DNA from: Flavobacteriales bacterium
GTDB taxonomy: Bacteria; Bacteroidota; Bacteroidia; DT-38
Direction: 5' to 3'
NCBI GenBank assembly: GCA_013214975.1
Contig: JABSPR010000058.1
Location: 1-5,336 of the forward strand
Length of the DNA stretch: 5,336 bases
Within the stretch, counting starts at the first letter, position 1; every line of letters starts with the position of its first letter. The position numbers and the translations under genes were made by a program. A model generated the notes under the pieces. It saw only the letters and a list, made by a program, of their open reading frames with translations. It was not told the origin of the DNA and searched no databases. Below are positions 1 through 5,336 of the stretch, piece by piece.

Positions 1-219
1 CTTCAAAAATGACTTCACGCCATAACCAGCGCCCCAGTACAAATTATTTCTAACATCCTTTCCATTACCTATTAAACTCGGAACGGGTACAATTCCTTGA
101 TTTTCGTTGTCGCATAAAGCTGTAAAAACATGAATCATTCTTGTTTGCCCATTTGAAATTATTGGCATCAATGCGATTATAACAACAATCCATATTGATT
201 GAGTTTTCTTACAAATCAT
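1..219 (-). CDS. Small secreted conserved protein of unknown function (N-terminal 73 residues, 3' end outside window)
   Basis: The minus-strand frame beginning with ATG at 219-217 stays open for 73 codons to the left edge. Residues 1-26 look like a Sec signal peptide: basic start (MICKK), a hydrophobic core (about 9-21), then SNGQT. The mature part carries a dense motif set: HVFTALCDN (30-38), QGIVPVP (41-47), GNG (51-53), NNLYWG (58-63) and GYGVKSF (65-71). From memory this matches a conserved family of unannotated proteins in Bacteroidota and Proteobacteria with an HVFxALCDNxxQGIVPVP signature; no function is known to me. The start overlaps the stop of the upstream hydrolase gene by 11 bp in another frame (TATGATTTGTAA), so translation is probably coupled and the gene belongs to the same operon. 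M28 is a possible alternative start, but it would remove the signal peptide. Most of the protein is probably missing. Confidence 0.85.
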   Translation of the reverse strand, partial: MICKKTQSIWIVVIIALMPIISNGQTRMIHVFTALCDNENQGIVPVPSLIGNGKDVRNNLYWGAGYGVKSFLK

Positions 220-847
220 ACCCCTTCCCTCCAACTGTTATAAGAAGATTCGACTTAAACATCGCTTCTGGAGAAATCACTTTTTCGTTATATGGGATAT
301 TATCTCCATACCGATAATTCATTATTCGTTGCACCTCCTTATGCTTTAAATCAAAGCTCCTCAACTCCTGTAATTCTCCTATTTCTAGTCCCAACGCCTT
401 CTTATATATCTTCCATACCAACTCCGAACAATAAATTCGTGAATCACTCCACTCAAAAAATGCATCATAGTCTTTACCTAGATATTTATCTCCAACCGCC
501 TTCATTTTTTGCACAGCGGCCTTCGTTAAAATATTCTCTGAATTCTTTAATCTACGTACAACGTACGCACCGCCCTTTCCGCCCTTTATCCATTCATTAA
601 TTGGAGTAATTCTAACAGGTTGAACCGCTTCATAAACCATTATACCTTCCGCGGTATTAAAGATAATTCCGACATGACTGAACCTTGAATGTGTTGCAAG
701 TTGAACGGCCTTACTTTGGTGAGATTGATCGGTTTGGAAAATTATATCTCCGCTTTTATAATTGTATTTCGCGGTTGCGATGTTGATAAAGGCAAGCAGC
801 ATCGCCAGTATCAAGGCTCCTTTTTTACATAATAATTGTTTTTTCAT
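209..847 (-). CDS. YiiX/YebB-like permuted NlpC/P60 cysteine hydrolase, secreted
   Basis: A 212-residue protein with an N-terminal signal peptide: basic MKKQLLCKK, hydrophobic core about 10-22, likely cleavage after ATA at 24-26. It shows the hallmarks of the YiiX/YebB-like family (PF05708): GDIIFQ (33-38), QSKAVQLATHS (44-54), SHVGIIF (57-63) with the probable catalytic His58, a conserved Glu in VYEA (Glu73), and YCSELVWKIY (139-148) with the probable nucleophile Cys140. The order His before Cys is the circularly permuted arrangement of this branch of the papain-like fold. The C-terminal ISPEAMFKSNLL (191-202) is also family-typical. Known: members are predicted amidases or peptidases, some proposed to act on lipid-linked substrates; most have no proven substrate. 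Inferred: acts in the periplasm on envelope material. It is the third gene of the operon, 26 bp after the L,D-transpeptidase-like gene. No clear Shine-Dalgarno precedes the ATG; the leader is A-rich. Confidence 0.92.
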   Translation of the reverse strand: MKKQLLCKKGALILAMLLAFINIATAKYNYKSGDIIFQTDQSHQSKAVQLATHSRFSHVGIIFNTAEGIMVYEAVQPVRITPINEWIKGGKGGAYVVRRLKNSENILTKAAVQKMKAVGDKYLGKDYDAFFEWSDSRIYCSELVWKIYKKALGLEIGELQELRSFDLKHKEVQRIMNYRYGDNIPYNEKVISPEAMFKSNLLITVGGKGYDL

Positions 848-873
848 TGTTTTAGTTTTATTCGTTTATAATG

Positions 874-1473
874 TTATTTATATATCCACAGTAAGACCGG
901 TTTAGACGTGCGTTTTAATTTCTTATCCAGATAATACATTGTATTATTAGATACCATTGGGCACCCCCAACTGGTAACTAAATAGTCTGGAGAAATCTCT
1001 TCTTCTTCAACCCCAACATAAGAGTGCAAAACGATAATTCGCTTGTAGGCATTGCTATTGGTTTTTTCTAGACCATGCAACTTGTAATTTACATTTGTAC
1101 CCCAATTGCTGTAGCCCCTTTTTCCTATTTTATACTTCCCAATAGAACTACAATAACTTTGCGATACATTGTTTACAACTGCTTCCTGATAGGAATACCC
1201 GGGGCCCGTAACTCCATTGCAACTACCATGACTGCATAATGATTTTCTAAGAAAACTATTCGAGTTAAAATCCCAGACAAACATTCTATTCTTTCCAGAA
1301 TGAATATTCAGATCAACAAATATGCAATAGGTTGTATCCATCTTATTCTGAACACAAAACTTAAAAGCCTCTTCACCCTTTGATTTTGCTATCACTCCAA
1401 CGCCCGATTGCGCACTAGATATTGAGCTAAACATTAGAAAAACAAGAAGTGACATTACTAAATATTTAAGCAT
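874..1473 (-). CDS. Murein L,D-transpeptidase-like protein (YkuD_2 family), secreted
   Basis: A 199-residue protein with a signal peptide at 1-21 (hydrophobic core 7-18, ending SSAQ). The remainder resembles the YkuD_2 family (PF13645, murein L,D-transpeptidase catalytic domain): FVDLNIHSGKNRMFVWDF (52-69), SHGSCNG (81-87), YCSSIGKYKIG (107-117), YKLHGLEKTNSNA (130-142), IIVLHSYVG (146-154) with the likely catalytic His150, and SWGCP (168-172) with the likely nucleophile Cys171, ending in KPVLLWIY as is usual for the family. L,D-transpeptidases form 3-3 peptidoglycan cross-links or attach proteins to the wall through an active-site Cys; YkuD_2 members are mostly uncharacterised, so the exact reaction is inferred. 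Five further cysteines (40, 50, 80, 85, 108) lie in the mature protein; C80 and C85 are close enough to pair. The gene starts 10 bp after the vWA gene ends, so the two should be co-transcribed. Length is close to full for the family and no motif is missing. Confidence 0.9.
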   Translation of the reverse strand: MLKYLVMSLLVFLMFSSISSAQSGVGVIAKSKGEEAFKFCVQNKMDTTYCIFVDLNIHSGKNRMFVWDFNSNSFLRKSLCSHGSCNGVTGPGYSYQEAVVNNVSQSYCSSIGKYKIGKRGYSNWGTNVNYKLHGLEKTNSNAYKRIIVLHSYVGVEEEEISPDYLVTSWGCPMVSNNTMYYLDKKLKRTSKPVLLWIYK

Positions 1474-1483
1474 AGAGTATATC

Positions 1484-2683
1484 TTAGTTTAAATTATTTT
1501 CGAATTGAAAAGACTTTGCTTCAGCTTGCTCAACTATCGAAGAAATAATTGCATCATCTAGCTGTACTTTTCCATCTTTTGCTTTCTCTAATTTCACTTT
1601 GGCTACAAACTGTTCTCGCTTCTTCTTTAGGTTCAATATTTCTCCTTTCACCTTTTTCCGTTGTTCTATATATTCAAATAGATAGGCCCCTTTTTCCTCC
1701 AAACTCATGGTTCTCATAGTATCAGGAAGGCTTTCATTTTCAATTTCAGATAAATCAAAACCACTACGACTAGATGCATCAACAAGGTCCCACGTAGCAT
1801 TTTTATAGACTTTGCTGCTCTTCGACATTATCCGTTTTACAGCATTTACTTCGCCATAACTACTGGCATTTGCATCCTCTCTTATCTGTTTCTCTTTCTT
1901 ACTCCTTCCCTGGCTGCCATAAGGGAGATAGGTCTTATTAAGCTTTACATTTAAATTGGAAATACCTTGATCGTAAGGTGAGCTGATGTGTACTATTTGT
2001 GCATCATGATCAATATTCATATACTTTCCTTGGCCCAAATCAGCCCCATGTTTCCAAAAAGTATCTATCCCTCTGTTATAGTCGCCGCAGAAAATTGTAT
2101 TCACCGTAACATGTTGATTATTTGCAAGAGCACTTGCCTTCTCGTAATTAACTCCTCCCTGATCAAAACCTTCGTTTCCGGCAATGAATATTAACTGTAA
2201 ATCTTCTTTATTATCCGTCCAAGTCAACTCCTGAAGCGAAGTCTTAATAACCCTTCCGCAATATTCAGATCCACCCGTGGTTGTGAGGGCAAATAATTTT
2301 TCAGAAATCTCGTCGAGCTCCGAGGTAAACGGACTTATCTGTTCTACATACCCGTCTAGTATTGAAAGATTATCGTTACCATATTGATAAAGAGCAAACT
2401 CTATATCTGGGTCCTCACCTTTATTGTCTGTTGCTTTGGCCAGTTGGTTTACAATTTTCCACAATTGATTCTTTGCCTGTTCTATCAGCCCATCCATGCT
2501 ATTGGAGGTATCGAGAAGAATCGCGATTTTTATTTTCTTTCTTTCTTTTTTTTCATCCACAGAAACCGAATCCTTTATCGCACGTTCCGTTGTCTCTATA
2601 ACATTTACCCTATTCTCTTTCTGTGTACAAGCAAATAACAAGGTTAGTAGTAACAACCCAACCATTTTAATTTCCGTTTTCAT
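1484..2683 (-). CDS. vWA-domain lipoprotein
   Basis: A 399-residue protein with a lipoprotein signal: hydrophobic core 7-17 and lipobox LFAC, so Cys19 should be lipidated. The residues after it (TQKEN) are charged enough that surface export is possible, but this is not certain. After a charged linker, a von Willebrand factor A domain begins at about 52: IAILLDTSNSMDG carries the DxSxS metal site (Asp58, Ser60, Ser62); LTTTGGSEYCG (133-143) supplies the MIDAS threonine region. The third loop reads IAGNEGFDQGGVNY (167-180) instead of the usual TDG form. VNTIFCG (194-200), GADLGQGKYMNID (213-225) and LNKTYLPYG (248-256) complete a pattern I recognise from a widespread but uncharacterised vWA family. 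The C-terminal third (about 325-399) is a charged, helical, probably coiled-coil tail ending EQAEAKSFQFE. vWA domains bind protein partners through a metal ion; the partner is unknown. First gene of the leftward operon; the start is fixed by the lipobox distance. Confidence 0.92.
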   Translation of the reverse strand: MKTEIKMVGLLLLTLLFACTQKENRVNVIETTERAIKDSVSVDEKKERKKIKIAILLDTSNSMDGLIEQAKNQLWKIVNQLAKATDNKGEDPDIEFALYQYGNDNLSILDGYVEQISPFTSELDEISEKLFALTTTGGSEYCGRVIKTSLQELTWTDNKEDLQLIFIAGNEGFDQGGVNYEKASALANNQHVTVNTIFCGDYNRGIDTFWKHGADLGQGKYMNIDHDAQIVHISSPYDQGISNLNVKLNKTYLPYGSQGRSKKEKQIREDANASSYGEVNAVKRIMSKSSKVYKNATWDLVDASSRSGFDLSEIENESLPDTMRTMSLEEKGAYLFEYIEQRKKVKGEILNLKKKREQFVAKVKLEKAKDGKVQLDDAIISSIVEQAEAKSFQFENNLN

Positions 2684-2708
2684 ATCTATACTTTTTAATT
2701 AATAAGGA

Positions 2709-2716
2709 TAAATCTA
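2709..2716 (-). promoter_or_regulatory. Candidate -7 promoter element of the leftward operon
   Basis: Read on the minus strand the bases are TAGATTTA, seven of eight matches to the Bacteroidota -7 consensus TAnnTTTG. At the expected -33 position (TTG about 19 bp upstream) only TTT is found, so the core promoter would be weak alone and would suit an activator. It predicts transcription starting near 2706 and a leader of about 22 bases before the vWA start codon. The element is short and the region AT-rich, so chance occurrence is quite possible. Confidence 0.35.
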
Positions 2717-2746
2717 TGCCTAAGAAAGAGTGGAAAAAATGAACAT

Positions 2747-2780
2747 TTAGGGAACAGCAAGTCTGAGTTAGGGAACAGCA
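2747..2780 (-). promoter_or_regulatory. Two-copy 13-bp direct repeat, candidate LytTR operator
   Basis: TTAGGGAACAGCA occurs identically at 2747-2759 and 2768-2780 on the plus strand (TGCTGTTCCCTAA on the minus strand), separated by 8 bp, for a period of exactly 21 bp. LytTR-domain regulators (AgrA, ComE and AlgR types) bind paired repeats of about 9 bp with 12-13 bp between them, i.e. the same two-turn period and the same face of the helix. The minus-strand copy has a GTT core (GCTGTTCCC) as the published consensus does, but the flanking bases fit only partly. The proximal repeat would lie at about -41 relative to the candidate start near 2706, a normal position for an activator of this type. 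It lies between a LytTR two-component system and a divergent operon. The repeat itself is certain; its role as operator is inference. Confidence 0.65.
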
Positions 2781-2886
2781 CAACTCACTTAGAATGGATT
2801 ACAAAACAGGCCCAAACACCCGATAATAAAGAGATTTTAAAAAATATCAGATTTAGAAATGAATATGATTTGATTACATTTATAAA

Positions 2887-4851
2887 ATGACCAGGACACT
2901 TTTTTTTGTTTTCACGCTGCTAATGCTCGGTTCTTTTTCTTCATTCGGAGGGAATAAAAAAAGCATCGAAAGGAAGAGCAAGCAAGAGGTAATATTAGAA
3001 CTTGATATCCAAACATATTCCGATTTGGTTGCGGTCGAATCTAAGATCGAATCATCCCCCGATGAATCAATTCAAGAGCTTGACCAAATTGTAAAACTGG
3101 CCATAACAGAAAACTTAGAAGGCTCCATTACCTTTGCGTACAGCCTACTTGGCAGAGCATATAAGGCATTACATCAACCCAAATTAGCATTGCATTTTAT
3201 GCACTTGGCCGAAGAAAGTTATTCGTCCAAGCAACTGGGTAAACTAACAGATATATCTCCCAGGTACGAAATACCGGCTCAATACTATCTGGACTTAGCC
3301 GAGATACACATACAGCTAGGGAATTATAAAACGTCAAATGAACAATTTGAAATCTATAAAAACATTGACAAAAACAGTCTCAAAACAAAGAAGATCGATT
3401 ACCAAATTGCCCAAAACCTTTATGCCCTAGAAAACTATAAAGAGGCAATAGTACATTATGAGCGTCTGCTTAAAGTTGAAACAAAAGAGAACAACGAACT
3501 TCAAAAAAGAATATGCTATTCCAGACTAGCAGCTTGTCAAATATCACTTGGTAATACGGCAGAAGGATTAGCATTCTATAATTTATCCATGCCTAACCAA
3601 ATTACAGCTGGCATAGAATCAAGTCAGTTTTCGCAGAATAAAGAAATCGTTACAAAAGCCCTTCGGAAACAGAATCTTACTTCAGAAGAACTATCGGTTA
3701 GGAATTCAGCATTAAGTTTTGTGAACGACGGTTTAGAAAATTTACGCTTGGCCCAAACTTATTTCAGAGATAGCAATTTAACTAAAACAGAACTTTCACT
3801 GGATCGATATTTCTCAAACATATCTTATAATCTTATTGATTACAATGAGATAGAAGTAGTCAAACAAATGGCTATCCATTTAAAAAATCAACAGAATAAT
3901 AAGAAGGCTTTAGAGTATTATTTAAATTTTGATGAGTTATCAGACACCATAAAAAATCGACTATCCTCTCTAGAACAGAAATCACAGGAGTTGGGTGAAA
4001 TTGGATATCAGAATATTCTAGAAATAGAAGTGTTGCAAAAAGATGTAGAAATGTCTGAAAACACGATCTATCATTTAATGCGAGAGGGGGATTTGAAAGA
4101 AGACTTAGTTGGCTTCCAAAAACTCTTGATTATCTCACTTTGTACTTTACTCGCAATTGGTCTGGCTTCTCTAATCTATATAATTCGTGTATCCAAACAA
4201 AGAAGAATTGCTAATCAGCAATTAGCGCTTAGATCGTTGCGTTCGCAAATGAATCCTCATTTTATTTTTAATGCGCTCAATTCGGTAAACAGTTTTATTT
4301 CTGTGAGTGACGAAAAATCTGCAAATAAATTCTTGAGCGAATTCTCCACTTTAATGAGAACTGTCATGGAAAACTCGGAACATGATTTTATCTCGTTAAA
4401 TAAAGAATTAGAAATTATCAAAATATATGTTGAATTAGAACACTTTCGGTTTCAGGATAAATTCTCTTATAAAATAGATATAGATGATGATTTAGATGAC
4501 GAAGAAATTGTTCTACCGACTATGTTGATTCAGCCTTACATAGAAAATTCGATTTGGCATGGATTACGTTATAAAGAATCTAAAGGAGAGCTTTTAGTTT
4601 CATTAAAAAAGTCCAACAAAAAATTACTTGTTACGATACAAGATGATGGTATTGGAAGAAAGAAGAGTGAACAAGTAAAAACGAAGAACCAGAAAAAAAA
4701 CAAAAGTACCGCACTCAAAAATATTGGCGAACGCGTTGAATTATTTAAAAGTTTACACAATATTAGTCTGGAAGTAAGCATTAATAATTTAAACGATGAT
4801 GGAACAGGTACCGTCGTATCAATTGTAATTCCCCAACCAAACAATGACTAA
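2887..4851 (+). CDS. LytS-type sensor histidine kinase with periplasmic TPR domain
   Basis: A 654-residue kinase. Residues 1-20 form a signal peptide (core LFFVFTLLMLGSF), which places 21-411 in the periplasm. That part is helical with TPR-like units at about 82-110, 133-158, 173-196, 207-233 and 328-351 (for example ALENYKEAIVHYERLL at 180-195), then a probable coiled coil from about 355 to 400. One membrane segment follows (about 412-434). The cytoplasmic part is the His_kinase family (PF06580) plus a HATPase: H-box QMNPHFIFNALNS (454-466) with phospho-acceptor His458, N-box LIQPYIENSIWHG (547-559) with Asn554, G1 box DDGIG (586-590), a lysine-rich ATP lid (591-609), and a final GTGTVVSIVIP (639-649). 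All key residues are present, so it should be active. It phosphorylates the overlapping downstream regulator. The stimulus is unknown; TPRs suggest a protein or peptide ligand. The start at 2887 is chosen because it gives the signal peptide; no Shine-Dalgarno is seen. Confidence 0.96.
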   Translation: MTRTLFFVFTLLMLGSFSSFGGNKKSIERKSKQEVILELDIQTYSDLVAVESKIESSPDESIQELDQIVKLAITENLEGSITFAYSLLGRAYKALHQPKLALHFMHLAEESYSSKQLGKLTDISPRYEIPAQYYLDLAEIHIQLGNYKTSNEQFEIYKNIDKNSLKTKKIDYQIAQNLYALENYKEAIVHYERLLKVETKENNELQKRICYSRLAACQISLGNTAEGLAFYNLSMPNQITAGIESSQFSQNKEIVTKALRKQNLTSEELSVRNSALSFVNDGLENLRLAQTYFRDSNLTKTELSLDRYFSNISYNLIDYNEIEVVKQMAIHLKNQQNNKKALEYYLNFDELSDTIKNRLSSLEQKSQELGEIGYQNILEIEVLQKDVEMSENTIYHLMREGDLKEDLVGFQKLLIISLCTLLAIGLASLIYIIRVSKQRRIANQQLALRSLRSQMNPHFIFNALNSVNSFISVSDEKSANKFLSEFSTLMRTVMENSEHDFISLNKELEIIKIYVELEHFRFQDKFSYKIDIDDDLDDEEIVLPTMLIQPYIENSIWHGLRYKESKGELLVSLKKSNKKLLVTIQDDGIGRKKSEQVKTKNQKKNKSTALKNIGERVELFKSLHNISLEVSINNLNDDGTGTVVSIVIPQPNND

Positions 4852-5336
4852 AATAAAAGCGATACTTGTAGAAGATGAAGAAGCCAGTAGAATAACGCTT
4901 CGAAACTATTTGGATAAATATTGTCCTAATGTAGATCTACTTGGAGAGGCAGAAAACATTAACGAAGGGTACACTTTAATAAAGTCTATAAAGCCACAGC
5001 TTGTATTTCTAGACGTAGAAATGCCTTTTGGTAATGCCTTTGATTTATTGGAAAAATTCGATTCCCTTGATTTTGAAGTTGTCTTTGTAACAGCCTTTAG
5101 TAAATATGCGCTTGATGCCTTGAACTTAAGTGCGAGCAATTACCTTCTTAAACCGTTGAGTATTGACCAACTCATTACGGCAGTAGACAAAGTAGAGAAA
5201 CAAATTGCAGACAAGTCTAGCATAAAGACCTCAAATATTCTGTTGGAAAACTTAGCCATAGAAAACCGACAGTTAAAGAAAATGGTTCTACCAATGTTAG
5301 ATGGGTTCGAAGTAGTAGTTCTAAAAGACATCGTAA
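4844..5336 (+). CDS. LytTR-type response regulator (N-terminal 164 residues, 3' end outside window)
   Basis: ATG at 4844 overlaps the last 8 bp of the kinase gene (AATGACTAA), so the pair is translationally coupled, and the frame stays open to the right edge. Residues 1-120 are a complete receiver domain: acidic pocket VEDEE (9-13, Asp11 and Glu12), phospho-acceptor Asp57 in VFLDVEMP (54-61), the switch Thr83 in FVTAF, and Lys103 in LLKP. A helical linker runs about 113-148. It ends in LPMLDGFEVVVLKDIV (149-164), which matches the way the LytTR DNA-binding domain (PF04397) begins in Bacteroidota regulators. About 80-90 further residues, holding the DNA-contacting part, are expected beyond the edge. 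Role: phosphorylated by the upstream LytS-type kinase, it should bind direct repeats at target promoters. The best target in view is the 21-bp-period repeat in front of the divergent operon. The LytTR assignment rests on the linker, the first strand and the kinase type. Confidence 0.94.
   Translation, partial: MTKIKAILVEDEEASRITLRNYLDKYCPNVDLLGEAENINEGYTLIKSIKPQLVFLDVEMPFGNAFDLLEKFDSLDFEVVFVTAFSKYALDALNLSASNYLLKPLSIDQLITAVDKVEKQIADKSSIKTSNILLENLAIENRQLKKMVLPMLDGFEVVVLKDIV

Noticed and set aside
553..567. Short repeated ACGTAC (554-559 and 561-566) as an operator or palindrome
   Set aside because: It lies inside the hydrolase coding sequence at Tyr-Val-Val-Arg, where codon choice explains it, and has no promoter context.
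292..600. Plus-strand open frame of 102 codons
   Set aside because: It lies wholly antisense to the YiiX-like hydrolase, whose motifs are intact; its translation has no recognisable domain or export signal.
1988..2702. Four plus-strand open frames of 68 to 84 codons
   Set aside because: All lie almost entirely antisense to the vWA lipoprotein gene. Their hydrophobic, Phe-rich translations are what the complement of Lys-rich coding sequence gives.
2789..2801. A third copy of the direct repeat, in phase at 21 bp (starts TTAG)
   Set aside because: Only 6 of 13 positions agree, which is compatible with chance.
2864..2872. TATGATTTG as a promoter -7 element for the kinase gene
   Set aside because: The spacing between TA and TTTG is one base too long, there is no TTG upstream, and the leader would be only a few bases. 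I could not place the kinase promoter.
2546..4700. Eight-base homopolymers at 2546-2553 (T), 2900-2907 (T) and 4693-4700 (A) as possible phase-variation tracts
   Set aside because: Runs of eight are expected in AT-rich Lys/Phe-coding DNA. All three frames are intact and there is no sign of slippage.
4569..5331. Three minus-strand open frames of 63 to 91 codons
   Set aside because: They are antisense to the kinase HATPase domain and the receiver domain, both with complete family motifs, and none resembles a known protein.
1..5336. Defence island, toxin-antitoxin pair, CRISPR array or mobile element
   Set aside because: No nuclease, transposase, integrase, repeat array, terminal inverted repeats or small toxin-like gene pair was seen; all genes fit envelope function and signalling.

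Overview
The window looks like chromosome from a member of the Bacteroidota, probably Flavobacteriia or a relative. The evidence is AT-rich DNA, start codons preceded by A/T-rich stretches with no clear Shine-Dalgarno, a LytS-type histidine kinase with a periplasmic TPR sensor followed by a LytTR-type regulator, and YkuD_2 and YiiX-type secreted proteins of the form common in that phylum. Genus cannot be told from this sequence. No tRNA, rRNA, CRISPR array, insertion sequence or phage gene was seen.

Layout: two divergent transcription units share a 203-bp intergenic region (2684-2886). Leftward, on the minus strand, is a tightly packed run of four genes for exported proteins. In order of transcription they are a von Willebrand factor A (vWA) domain lipoprotein (2683-1484), a YkuD_2 murein L,D-transpeptidase-like protein (1473-874), a YiiX/YebB-like permuted NlpC/P60 cysteine hydrolase (847-209), and the first 73 codons of a small secreted conserved protein of unknown function (219-1, cut by the left edge, and missing from a simple long-ORF scan). 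Gaps are 10 bp and 26 bp, then an 11-bp overlap, so this is almost certainly one operon. Rightward is a two-component system: a TPR-containing membrane histidine kinase (2887-4851), overlapped by 8 bp by a response regulator (4844 to the right edge) whose LytTR DNA-binding domain is just beginning where the window stops.

The most interesting point is in the intergenic region: a perfect 13-bp direct repeat with a 21-bp start-to-start period, i.e. two helical turns. This is the geometry of known LytTR-family operators. Read in the direction of the secreted-protein operon, it lies just upstream of a plausible Bacteroidota -7 element and 63 bp before the first start codon. My working model (inference) is that the kinase senses something in the periplasm through its TPR domain and the LytTR regulator activates the divergent envelope operon through this repeat. 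The four operon proteins together look like an uncharacterised envelope or peptidoglycan remodelling module.
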